A stretch of DNA of 64,000 bases from positions 7,581,001 to 7,645,000 of the forward strand of contig NZ_CP109446.1 in NCBI RefSeq assembly GCF_036227265.1, in the 5' to 3' direction. The translations under genes and the position numbers were made by a program. The notes beneath the pieces are model-generated. The model did not search any database, had not been told where the DNA came from, and worked only from the letters and a program-made list of their open reading frames with translations. The stretch's first letter is position 1, and each line of letters begins with the position of its first letter. This DNA is from Streptomyces sp. NBC_01476 (lineage in GTDB: Bacteria; Actinomycetota; Actinomycetes; Streptomycetales; Streptomycetaceae). Of this stretch, positions 15,959 through 24,134 are shown one piece after another.

Positions 15959-17554
15959 TCAGCTTGCCCGCCGTGCGACCGTGAAGTGGTCGATGCGCTT
16001 GCCCGTCTCGGCGATCGCGGAGACCGTCAGCGTCGACTCGCGCCCCGGCTTCGCCGGATCGACGTCGATCGAGATGAACGAATAGCCGGTGTAGCGGACC
16101 CGCGACCAGTGCACGGAGTCCACCACCTTGCCGCCGCCCTGGGCCGAGTGCCATGTCGTCACCGTGTCGACCCGGTGCTCGTTGCCCTCGTAGGTGTCGG
16201 GCGCCGGGAAGTCGTACAGGCTGCGGCCGGCGCCGCCCGCGGTGATGTAGACCGTGCCGTCGGTCGCGGGCCGGGTGGTGTCCCCGATCGGCACCTGGTG
16301 CGACACCACGCCCTTGCGGATCGCGTCGGTCCGCTCGTAGACGTGGTTGTGACCGTTGATCACCAGGTCCACCTGGTGCTTCTCGAAGATCGGCACCCAC
16401 TGGGCCTGCACACCGCCGTCGGAGGCGTGCGAGTTGGTGGTGGAGTACGCGCAGTGGTGGAAGAACACCACCAGGAAGTCGATGCCGCGCTGCTTGCGGT
16501 AGCCGGCCAGCGTGCGGTCGAGCCACGCGGTCTGCTTGCCGCCGGTGATCCCGTAGTTGGCCGGGATCTCGTACGACACGTCGTTGGCGTCCAGCGCGAT
16601 CACCGCGGTGTTGCCGTAGACGAAGGAGTACGCGCCCGGCTGGTTCTTCGGGTCGTGGCCGGTGCGGGGCAGCGACCAGCGGGCCTCCTGGCCGCCGTAG
16701 CCGTTCGGCGAGTACCACGCCTCCATGTCGTGGTTGCCGGTGGTGACCATCCACGGCACCCGTGCCGACACCGACTCGGTCTGCGCCAGGAAGGAGTCCC
16801 AGGTGCGCGCGTCGTAGTCGGCCGCGTCGCTCTGCTGGCCGGAGCCGTCCGGGTCGGCGTAGCAGATGTCACCGGCGTGCAGGTGGAAGGCCGGGTTCTG
16901 CGCCAGGATCAGGGAGTCGTTGGCCAGGGCGTGGTAGCTGACGCCCTGGTCGCCGAAGGCGGTGAAGGTGAAGCGCTCGCTGTGCGCGGGCGCGGTGGTG
17001 AACGAGCCGACGGTGGCGAAGGCCGCGGCCTGCGCCGGGTCGAAGCCCTCGTGGCCCACGCCGTAGTAGTACGTGGTGCCCGGACGCAGGCCCCCGAGCC
17101 GCGCGTGCAGGTAGTACTGGTCGACGGGCGGCAGACTGCTGTTGAGCAACTGCGGGGTGTGCAGGTCCCGGACCTCGGCCTCGATCTTGTGGCTGAGTGA
17201 CCAGGGCTGCAGGCCGATCCGTACGAACGGCTTGCGGACCGCCAGCGGGACCTGCCAGGAGATGGTGAACTGCGTCTTCGGGTCGGCGCCGAACTGGAGG
17301 TGGCGGCCGAACGGAGCGACCAGCGCGCCGTCCACGTGGTGCCCGGTGGCCGGCCGCGTCAGCAGCGACGGGCCGGGCGTCTGCGCCTGCGCGACCCCGC
17401 TGAGCAGCCCGGACGCGGCGACCGTGCCGGCGGTGGCGATCCCGCCGAAGACCATGCGGCGGCGGGTCACCTTGGACCGGAGATACTCGTGCTGCTCCGC
17501 CATGCTCATCTTCTCGGCGAGCCTGGCGTCGATACCCGTGTAGGGAGTGTCCAT
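15959..17554 (-). CDS. Secreted purple acid phosphatase-like metallophosphoesterase (Tat)
   Basis: A 531-residue protein with a twin-arginine signal near residues 30-60 (VTRRRMVFGG ... VAQAQ), a fibronectin-like N-terminal domain typical of purple acid phosphatases (about 80-190), then the metallophosphoesterase domain. Metal-ligand motifs are all present: FGDQG, HAGDICYAD, TTGNHD, FFHHCAYS and NGHNHVYER. It should hydrolyse phosphate esters outside the cell. No clear ribosome binding site precedes ATG 17554. The divergent M15 peptidase gene shares a 204-base promoter region. No complete PHO box was recognised. Confidence 0.9.
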   Translation of the reverse strand: MDTPYTGIDARLAEKMSMAEQHEYLRSKVTRRRMVFGGIATAGTVAASGLLSGVAQAQTPGPSLLTRPATGHHVDGALVAPFGRHLQFGADPKTQFTISWQVPLAVRKPFVRIGLQPWSLSHKIEAEVRDLHTPQLLNSSLPPVDQYYLHARLGGLRPGTTYYYGVGHEGFDPAQAAAFATVGSFTTAPAHSERFTFTAFGDQGVSYHALANDSLILAQNPAFHLHAGDICYADPDGSGQQSDAADYDARTWDSFLAQTESVSARVPWMVTTGNHDMEAWYSPNGYGGQEARWSLPRTGHDPKNQPGAYSFVYGNTAVIALDANDVSYEIPANYGITGGKQTAWLDRTLAGYRKQRGIDFLVVFFHHCAYSTTNSHASDGGVQAQWVPIFEKHQVDLVINGHNHVYERTDAIRKGVVSHQVPIGDTTRPATDGTVYITAGGAGRSLYDFPAPDTYEGNEHRVDTVTTWHSAQGGGKVVDSVHWSRVRYTGYSFISIDVDPAKPGRESTLTVSAIAETGKRIDHFTVARRAS

Positions 17555-17758
17555 GGCGCGAAATGTGACAGCATCCGGCGACCGTGGCTCGTCGTACGGG
17601 TGAACGGGCGATGACCGGCGGACCCTGCTTCGGCCGTCCGGGTGGCGCCGAGGCGGGCCCAAAGTTCATCTACGCGCGATGCATGGGATGACCGGTCCGC
17701 GTCAAGAATGGGGAGGCACGGTCCGGACGTAGGCCTCCGACCCCTCTCAGGAGCACCC

Positions 17759-18541
17759 GTGAGCGACGCGACCCCCGCACACCCCGATTCCTCCCTCGAC
17801 CGCCGCACCCTGCTGCGCCTCGGCGCCGGCGCGGTCACCGCCGCCGGGCTGGCCGCCGCCGGCGTCGTGACGGCGCAGTCGGCCGCCGCGTACGGCTGGC
17901 CCAGCGTGCTCCAGCAGGGTTCCACCGGCGCCGCGGTGACCGAACTCCAGATCCGGGTGGCCGGCTGGGCCGCGGACTCCGCGGCGCACACCCATGTGGC
18001 CGTTGACGGCGACTTCGGGCCGGGAACGGCCGCTGCCGTCAGGCGCTTCCAGTCCGCGTACGGGCTCGGCGTGGACGCGGTCGCCGGGCCGCAGACCTTC
18101 TCGGTGCTCAACTCCCTGGAGGACAGCGACGGTTCGACCGTGCACTTCGACTTCTCCGAGTTCTACAGCCACGACGGGTCGGGCCTGTCCGGCGGCAAGG
18201 TCGGCTCGGCCACCGTCAAGGAGAACGTGCGCCGGCTGATGTACAAGCTGGAGGCGGTCCGCAAGAAGGCCGGCAACCACCCCGTCACCATCAACTCCGG
18301 CTTCCGCAGCGTCGCGTACAACACCAGCATCTACGGCTACGCGACGAACTCCCAGCACCAGTACGGCATCGCGGCCGACATCGTGATCTCCGGGGTGGCC
18401 ACCAAGACGCTCTACCAGATCGGCGAACGCAGCGGCTTCTCCGGCCTGGAGTCCTACGCCCACTCCTGGCAGCACATGGACAGCCGGGTCGAGTACGCGT
18501 ACGGGGCGCAGACCTGGTGGTGGGAGGACGGTACCGTCTGA
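17759..18541 (+). CDS. Secreted peptidoglycan-binding D-Ala-D-Ala carboxypeptidase (M15, Tat)
   Basis: A 260-residue exported enzyme. The Tat signal is DRRTLLRLGAGAV with cleavage near AQSAAA. A peptidoglycan-binding domain 1 covers about residues 50-110 (VTELQIRVAGWAAD ... AVRRFQSAYGLGVDAVAG). The M15 peptidase domain carries zinc motifs SQHQYGIAADI (HxxxxxxD) and WQHMDSR. It probably trims or cleaves wall peptides during growth. GTG 17759 has AGGAG six bases upstream. Confidence 0.9.
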   Translation: MSDATPAHPDSSLDRRTLLRLGAGAVTAAGLAAAGVVTAQSAAAYGWPSVLQQGSTGAAVTELQIRVAGWAADSAAHTHVAVDGDFGPGTAAAVRRFQSAYGLGVDAVAGPQTFSVLNSLEDSDGSTVHFDFSEFYSHDGSGLSGGKVGSATVKENVRRLMYKLEAVRKKAGNHPVTINSGFRSVAYNTSIYGYATNSQHQYGIAADIVISGVATKTLYQIGERSGFSGLESYAHSWQHMDSRVEYAYGAQTWWWEDGTV

Positions 18542-18684
18542 AGCCGGCCGCGGGTGCGCCACAGGGACGTGCGTGCGGTGCGGCGCGTGCGGTGCGGGCC
18601 GCTGCCGGGGGACACTGCCGATGGCTCCGGATGGGTAGGGACACGTCCGTCGGAGCGCGATCGGCGACGTGGACGGAGGAGCAC

Positions 18685-19260
18685 ATGGGGTGGCAGACCG
18701 GGGAGTTCGGGATGTCCCACGAGGGCAGGGCGGCGGCGTTGCTCGCGGACGGCAGTGAGCCCGAGCCGGCCTATTTCGACATCGGAAGCGGCGGCCATGT
18801 GCCGTCAACCACCGACTGGTGGGTCTATGACGGCACGCTCGGAACCCGGCGGGCGACCCGGCTGCGGGGCGCCTGCTCGTGCGGATGGCGCGGTACCCGC
18901 ACCTACCTCATCGACTGGGAACTGGTGGCCGACGGACCAGGCGACGCGGACACCTCCGGGCCACGCGCCGACTGGAAGGACCATCTCGGGGACGTCGAGG
19001 CACGATCGGTTCCCCTGCCCGGCGGACTCGAGGGCCTGCTCGCGCAGGTGGACGAGCAGCTGACCGCCCTCGCCGACGACGCACCGCTGGCCGCGCTGAA
19101 GGCCGTCGCCGTACTGGAGCGCGCCACCAGGCGCGCCGGCCGTGCCGCCGCCCGGAACGCCGAGGCCGACGAGGTGTCCTGGGAAGCCGCAGGAAAGGCC
19201 CTCGGCATGAGCCCGGCCGAGGCCGGCTCCCTGCTCACCGCCCACTTTCCCGGACACTGA
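18685..19260 (+). CDS. Hypothetical protein with CxC-G motif
   Basis: A 191-residue soluble protein not recognised by family. It has an N-terminal half with WWVYDGTLGTRRATRL and CSCGWRG, then an acidic linker and a helical C-terminal half (ALKAVAVLERATRRAG) ending with an HTH-like segment, DEVSWEAAGKALGMSPAEAG. The CSCGWRG pattern occurs in several Streptomyces hypothetical proteins. ATG 18685 has GGAGGA six bases upstream and coding bias is strong. Confidence 0.75.
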   Translation: MGWQTGEFGMSHEGRAAALLADGSEPEPAYFDIGSGGHVPSTTDWWVYDGTLGTRRATRLRGACSCGWRGTRTYLIDWELVADGPGDADTSGPRADWKDHLGDVEARSVPLPGGLEGLLAQVDEQLTALADDAPLAALKAVAVLERATRRAGRAAARNAEADEVSWEAAGKALGMSPAEAGSLLTAHFPGH

Positions 19261-19274
19261 CCCCGTCGGGCGCT

Positions 19275-19304
19275 CCGGCGCCGTCCTCACCGGGACGGCG
19301 CCGG
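19275..19304. terminator. Bidirectional hairpin at convergent gene ends
   Basis: A 12-base perfect stem (CCGGCGCCGTCC / GGACGGCGCCGG) with a 6-base loop, 14 bases after the plus-strand hypothetical gene and overlapping the last codons of the minus-strand MarR-GNAT gene. Confidence 0.75.
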
Positions 19305-20186
19305 GGCGATCCGCTTTTCGAACCAGTGGTGGGCGTAGGGCTCGTCGTTGAAGGGGGCGACCTCCTGGAAGCCGCAGGAGTGGTACAGGCCGATCGCCGC
19401 ACTGAGCGCCTTGTTGGTGTCCAGCCGCAGGACGTCGCTGCCGTGCCGGGCGGCCCGTGCCTCCAGTTCGGCCAGGAACCGGCGGCCGAGGCCGAGCCGG
19501 CGGGCGTGCGGTGCGACCCACATGCGTTTGATCTCGGCCGGAGCGCCGGGCGGCAGCTTCAGGCCGGCGCACCCGGCTGGCTCGCCGTGCAGCCGGGCGA
19601 CCAGGAACAGGCCGCGCGGCGGGCGAAGTTCACCCGCGTCCGGCAGCAGGCTCCGCGCCGGATCGAAGCCGCTCTCGAAGCGCTCCCGCAACTCGGCGAA
19701 GTAGGCCCGCAGGCAGTGTTCGGCGTCGGGGTGGCCCGGGTCGACGGCCTCCAGCGTGACGGTCGCGGCGGTGAGCAACCGGTCGACCTCGGCCATCGCG
19801 GCGACCAGCCGCTCGCGCTGGGCGGTGTTGAGCGGCGCCAGCAGGGAGCCGGCCAGCTCGTCGCTGCGGCCGTCGAGCGCGGTCCGCTCCGCCCGGCCGG
19901 CCGCGGTGAGCCGGACGGTCCGCACCCGCCGGTCCAGGGGCTGCGGCTCCACCGTCACCAGGCCGTCGGCCTCCAGGGTGCGCAGCAACCGGCTGACGTA
20001 CCCGGAATCGAGTCCGAGGCGCTCCCGCAACTGCCGTACGTCCAGGCCCTGTTCCCCGATCTCCCAGAGCAGCCTGGCCGCACCGACGGGCCGGTCGCGG
20101 CCCAGATAGCGGTCGTGGAGCACCCCCACGCGCTCCGTCACGGTGCGGTTGAACCGCCGTACCTGGTCGACCTGCGCAGCGTCCAT
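19287..20186 (-). CDS. MarR-GNAT fusion: winged-helix regulator with acetyltransferase domain
   Basis: A 299-residue two-domain protein. Residues 1-145 are MarR-like (ARLLWEIGEQGLDVRQLRER, SGYVSRLLRTLEADGLV, wing PQPLDRRVRTVRLT). Residues 150-295 are a GNAT acetyltransferase (KRMWVAPHARRLGLGRRFLA with the acetyl-CoA loop RRLGLGRR, then GLYHSCGFQEV). Such fusions are known in actinomycetes, but the acetylated substrate and target genes are unknown. A perfect dyad just upstream of the ATG suggests autoregulation. Confidence 0.88.
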   Translation of the reverse strand: MDAAQVDQVRRFNRTVTERVGVLHDRYLGRDRPVGAARLLWEIGEQGLDVRQLRERLGLDSGYVSRLLRTLEADGLVTVEPQPLDRRVRTVRLTAAGRAERTALDGRSDELAGSLLAPLNTAQRERLVAAMAEVDRLLTAATVTLEAVDPGHPDAEHCLRAYFAELRERFESGFDPARSLLPDAGELRPPRGLFLVARLHGEPAGCAGLKLPPGAPAEIKRMWVAPHARRLGLGRRFLAELEARAARHGSDVLRLDTNKALSAAIGLYHSCGFQEVAPFNDEPYAHHWFEKRIAPAPSR

Positions 20187-20189
20187 TGT

Positions 20190-20203
20190 CTGACTCTAGT
20201 CAG
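20190..20203. promoter_or_regulatory. Candidate MarR operator
   Basis: A perfect 6-2-6 inverted repeat, CTGACTCTAGTCAG, begins four bases upstream of the MarR-GNAT start codon; the flanks extend it to 8 of 10 matched positions per arm. Binding here would block transcription or translation initiation. Confidence 0.6.
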
Positions 20204-20381
20204 GTAACGGTGTGCGGTGCCAGCCGGGCCTGCGCGGGTCGGAGGAGGGCGGGGCGGGCCCGGTGGGCGCGGGCGGTCCGCGGTCGCCGGGCCCAGGCTG
20301 TCCCGGGTCCCCGGGCCGGGCGGGTGGGCGCCTGCGGTCTCCAGGGCCGCCCAAGTCCCCCCGCCCGCCGGGCCCTTGGTC

Positions 20382-21248
20382 CTAGAAGCCGGCGGCGGCC
20401 GGTACGATCTCGCGGCCGATCAGCGCGAGCCGGTCCGGCTCCCAGACCCGCGGCACACGGCCGTGCGCCTCGGTGAAGCCGAGCGCGGCGAGCCCTTCGA
20501 GCTGCGCCAGCAGCTCGTCGGTCTTCTCGCCCTTCTCGCCGGTGTCGAGGGAGAGCATGACGGTCTTCTCGATGTCGTCGTAGTCGCGCCCCTCGGCCGC
20601 ACAGTGCGCGCGCAGGACGTCGAGCTTGCGTTCGAGGTCAGGGCCGGCGAAGAGGTTGCACGCCTGGGCGTAACGGGCGACCAGGCGCAGCGTCTTCTTC
20701 TCCCCGCCGCCGCCGATCAGGATCGGCGGGCGCCGGATCGGCTGCGGGGAGTTGAGCGTGCGCCCGAGCCGGTAGTGGCGGCCCTCGTACGGGCTCTCGT
20801 CGTCGCTCCACATCTGCCGGCAGATCTGCAGCGTCTCCTCCAGCCGCTCGAACCGCTCGGCCGTATCCGGGAACGGCAGCCCCAGTCCGGCGGCCTCCTC
20901 GCCGTTCCAGGCGGCGCCGATGCCCAGCCACGCACGGCCCTTGGAGAGCACGTCGAGGGTGCTCACCAGCTTCGCGAGCATCCCCGGCTGCCGGTAGCTG
21001 ACCGCCGTCACCCACGCGAGCAGCTGAACGCGGGAGGTGCGGGCCGCGAGGTAACCGAGCGTGGTGTACGCCTCCAGCATCTCGTGCTCGGGCGGTCCCA
21101 CCACACCGATCTGCCAGACGTGGTCCATGACGCTGACCCGCGCGAACCCGGCGTCCTCGGCGGCCACCACTATCCGCGTGAGGTCGTCGGCAAGGGCGCC
21201 GGGACCGTTCGGATAGGTGAAGTCCGCGATGTGCAGGCCGATTTCCAT
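20382..21248 (-). CDS. LLM-class F420-dependent oxidoreductase (TIGR03560-like)
   Basis: A 288-residue luciferase-like monooxygenase-fold enzyme: MEIGLHIADFTYPNGPGA, SVMDHVWQI, RVQLLAWVTAVSYRQPG, GRAWLGIGAAWNGEEA, RFERLEETLQICRQMW, PILIGGGGEKKTLRLVA. These resemble the F420-dependent TIGR03560 subfamily. It probably transfers hydride from F420H2 to an unknown substrate. ATG 21248 has AAAGGAG six bases upstream. Upstream are two similar half-elements (GTTCGCTCTCACGAA and GTCGCTTGCGTGAA, about 21267-21300) that could bind a regulator. Confidence 0.88.
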   Translation of the reverse strand: MEIGLHIADFTYPNGPGALADDLTRIVVAAEDAGFARVSVMDHVWQIGVVGPPEHEMLEAYTTLGYLAARTSRVQLLAWVTAVSYRQPGMLAKLVSTLDVLSKGRAWLGIGAAWNGEEAAGLGLPFPDTAERFERLEETLQICRQMWSDDESPYEGRHYRLGRTLNSPQPIRRPPILIGGGGEKKTLRLVARYAQACNLFAGPDLERKLDVLRAHCAAEGRDYDDIEKTVMLSLDTGEKGEKTDELLAQLEGLAALGFTEAHGRVPRVWEPDRLALIGREIVPAAAGF

Positions 21249-21295
21249 GATCGCTCCTTTATGAAAGTTCGCTCTCACGAATGTAGGTCGCTTGC

Positions 21296-22440
21296 GTGAA
21301 CCTGTGCAAGCTTCGGCCGGCCGCGCAGACGGGCCCTCGTGCGCCCAGCGCGGACCCGTCGTTCCCGGACGGCACCCCCACCGCCACGGACACTCCCCCC
21401 GACAGCGCGAGCGCGTCGCCCTCTTCCCCGTCCGGGTCGCCGTCACCGACGACCAGCCCGTGGCCGTCCCAACTGCCCACCCTCACCCGACGAGGGCGCC
21501 CGCGAGTCCGGCTACCCGCTGTACGGCACCTCCGTGAAGGTGGTCTTCGTCCACCACACCGACACCACCAACAGCTACACCTGCGACCAGTCGCCCGCCA
21601 TCGTGCGCAGCATCTACGCCGAGCACCTGCACCAGGGCTGGCGTGACATCGGCTACAACTTCCTGGTCGACAAGTGCGGCACCGTCTTCGAAGGCCGTTT
21701 CGGCGGCATGAACCTGCCCGTCGTCGGCGCCCAGACCTACGGCTTCAACACCGACAGCCTGGGGATCGCCGCGGTCGGGACGTACACCGACCTGTCGGGT
21801 GGTGACGCCACCGCGAGCACCTTCAAGGGCGCCGCCCCCACGGCGGCCATGAAGGGCGCCATCGCGCGCCTGGCGGCATGGAAGCTCGGCATGAGCGGCG
21901 CGAGTCCCACCGGTTCGGCCGCCCTGGTGGAGGGTGCCGCGGACTCGCACGGCTTCACCCTCAACAAGACCTACACGCTCAGTACCGTCTCCGGGCACCG
22001 CAACGGCTTCGCCACGGACTGCCCCGGAAACCAGCTGTACAACGCGCTGCCCGCCATCCGCTCCTACGCGGCAGGACCGGTGACCGGGCTCGCGATCACC
22101 GGCGTCGCGGGGCCCTACGGCTCGCAGAAGCCGGTCTCCTCGTACGTCACCGGCACCTCCGCCACCGTCAGCTGGACCGCCACCACCCCGGCCGCCCTCA
22201 TCTCCGGCTACGACCTCCTCGTGGACGGCAAGGCGGTCACCCACACCACCGGCACCAGCGCCACCGTCACGCTGGCCGGCGGCACCCACCACATCCAGGT
22301 CCGCGCGACCCACGTCACCGGCAAGACCACGCTGTCCGCGGCGGTCACCGACATCGCCGCCACCGCGCGTCCCACCTTCCCGACCGCGCCGTCGGTCAGT
22401 GCGCGGACCGGGACCGTCAGCGCCACGTCCGACGGGCCCG
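21296..22440 (+). pseudogene. Truncated and frameshifted peptidoglycan-recognition amidase gene
   Basis: The amidase_2/PGRP core is clear from about 21505: VKVVFVHHTDTTNSYTC, GWRDIGYNFLVDKCGTVFEG, NTDSLGIAAVGTY, VSGHRNGFATDCPG, with zinc-ligand histidines kept. An Fn3-like segment follows. The usual signal peptide is absent. A Pro/Ser/Thr-rich linker is coded in a different frame (about 21330-21488) from the catalytic domain, indicating a frameshift near 21488 within the expected RAxWGADE segment. The 3' end fades into unrelated sequence near 22430, where homologous modules normally continue (TFPTAPSVSARTGTVSATS). It therefore looks cut at both ends and broken inside. A short cytoplasmic product from a cryptic start is possible but unlikely to work. 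Confidence 0.7.
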
Positions 22441-22498
22441 GCCGGTGGTCACCTGCCCCGGTGGAGGGGACCGCCGGTGTGGCGTGTGCGGGGCAGTC

Positions 22499-22527
22499 TT
22501 GCCGGTGGGGTGGGTGCGGCCTAGGGT
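22499..22527 (+). promoter_or_regulatory. Vegetative-type promoter of the M1 peptidase gene
   Basis: TTGCCG (22499-22504), a 17-base spacer and TAGGGT (22522-22527) match the principal sigma factor consensus of Streptomyces and lie 55 bases upstream of the GTG start of the M1 peptidase. Confidence 0.55.
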
Positions 22528-22582
22528 GTGGGCGATTTGTGTGATCACCTTTCGGATTCATCGCCTCGTCCCAGGAGTGCAT

Positions 22583-24028
22583 GTGCTCGCTGACCGTTCC
22601 GGTGTTCCCCCAGCCCGCCCGCGCCGCGGATTCCGCTCCGGATTCCTCGGGACCGCGGTGGCGCTGCTCGCGGTCACCGCCGTCACGCTGACGACCGAGG
22701 GCACCGCCGTGGCGGCGGTCGCCGGAGGCCGCGGGGCGCCGGGCCAGGGCGATCCGTACTTCCCCCTCGCCGGGAACGGCGGTTACACCACCCGGCATTA
22801 CGACCTGGACCTCTCCTACGACCCCGCGACCCGGCGGCTCGACGGCACCGCGGAGATCACCGCCCGGGCCACGCAGCGCCTGAAGACCTTCGACCTGGAC
22901 CTGTCCGGCCTGACCGTGCACCGCGTCACGGTCGACGGCAGAACGGCCCGCTGGACGCGGGACGGCCAGGAACTCGTCGTCACGCCCCGCGAGACGCTGC
23001 GGGCAGGAGCGAGCTTCCGGGTCGAGGTCTCCTACGGCGGGGTGCCGCAGCAGGTCACCGACCCCGACGGCTCCCCGGACGGCTGGATCGCCACCGACGA
23101 CGGTGCCTTCGTCGCGGGCGAACCCCAGGGCGCGATGTCGTGGTTCCCCGGCGACAACCACCCGCTGGACAAAGCCTCGTACGCGTTCCGGATCACCGTG
23201 CCGACCGGGTACACCGCGGTCGCCAACGGTGTACTGACCTCGCAGCGCAGCAAAGGCGGAAAGACCACCTTCCGCTGGAACCAGCCCCAGCCCATGGCCG
23301 CCTACCTCGCGACCGCGACGATCGGGAAGTTCGACGTCCAGCGGTACACCACCGCCTCGGGCATCCCGGTCTACAACGCGGTGGACCCGCGCGAGGCGGC
23401 GGACGCCGCTCCCGCGCTGGCGCAGCTTCCGGCGATCCTCGACTGGGAGACCAGGACCTTCGGTCCCTACCCCTTCTCGGCGGCAGGGGCGATCGTCGAC
23501 CACGCCCCCGACGTCGGCTACGCCCTGGAGACCCAGACCAGGCCGGTCTACGACCGGGCGCCCGGCGTCGGCACCGTCGTCCACGAAATGGCACACCAGT
23601 GGTACGGCGACTCGGTGAGCCTGACCAGCTGGCAGGACATCTGGCTCAACGAGGGCTTCGCCACCTACGCCGAGTGGCTCTGGGACGAGCAGCACGGCGG
23701 GCAGAGCGCCCAGGCCCGGTTCGACGGCTACTACGCCCGCCCGGCCACCAGCAGCCTCTGGGCCTTTCCCACCGCCGACCCCGGCGAGGGCGCGAACATC
23801 TTCGCCTCACCCGTCTACACCCGGGGCGCGATGACGCTGCAGGAACTGCGCACCGCGGTCGGCGACGCACATTTCTTCACCATCCTCAAGTCCTGGGCCC
23901 GCGCCCACCGTTACGGCAACGGCACCACCGCCCAGTTCATCGCGCTGAGCGAGAAGGTCTCCGGCAGGAACCTCGGGTCCCTCTTCCACACCTGGCTCTG
24001 GACCGCGGGCAAGCCCGCCCAGCCGTAA
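22583..24028 (+). CDS. Secreted M1 family metallopeptidase (aminopeptidase-like)
   Basis: A 481-residue exported zinc peptidase with a signal peptide in residues 1-45 (basic RPRRGFRSG, hydrophobic core, cleavage near GTAVA). An M1 beta-domain follows (YTTRHYDLDLSYDPATRRL), then the catalytic domain with YALETQ in the GAMEN position, zinc motif HEMAHQWYG and the third ligand in WLNEGFATYAE. It is shorter than PepN (about 850) because the C-terminal helical domains are missing, as in other Streptomyces secreted M1 enzymes. GTG 22583 has AGGAG five to six bases upstream. It probably releases amino acids from extracellular peptides. Confidence 0.9.
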   Translation: MLADRSGVPPARPRRGFRSGFLGTAVALLAVTAVTLTTEGTAVAAVAGGRGAPGQGDPYFPLAGNGGYTTRHYDLDLSYDPATRRLDGTAEITARATQRLKTFDLDLSGLTVHRVTVDGRTARWTRDGQELVVTPRETLRAGASFRVEVSYGGVPQQVTDPDGSPDGWIATDDGAFVAGEPQGAMSWFPGDNHPLDKASYAFRITVPTGYTAVANGVLTSQRSKGGKTTFRWNQPQPMAAYLATATIGKFDVQRYTTASGIPVYNAVDPREAADAAPALAQLPAILDWETRTFGPYPFSAAGAIVDHAPDVGYALETQTRPVYDRAPGVGTVVHEMAHQWYGDSVSLTSWQDIWLNEGFATYAEWLWDEQHGGQSAQARFDGYYARPATSSLWAFPTADPGEGANIFASPVYTRGAMTLQELRTAVGDAHFFTILKSWARAHRYGNGTTAQFIALSEKVSGRNLGSLFHTWLWTAGKPAQP

Positions 24029-24073
24029 CCCGGTTACCGGGCGGCAGCGTCAGCGCGGGGCGGCCCGCGGACG

Positions 24074-24120
24074 ACGGTGGCGGTCACCCCCGCCTGCTCG
24101 CAGGGGGTGACCGCCACCGT
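24074..24120. terminator. Bidirectional hairpin terminator
   Basis: A perfect 18-base stem with an 11-base loop between the convergent M1 peptidase and GH87-like genes, 45 and 14 bases from their stops. Confidence 0.85.
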
Positions 24121-24134
24121 GGACGAGCGCCGGG

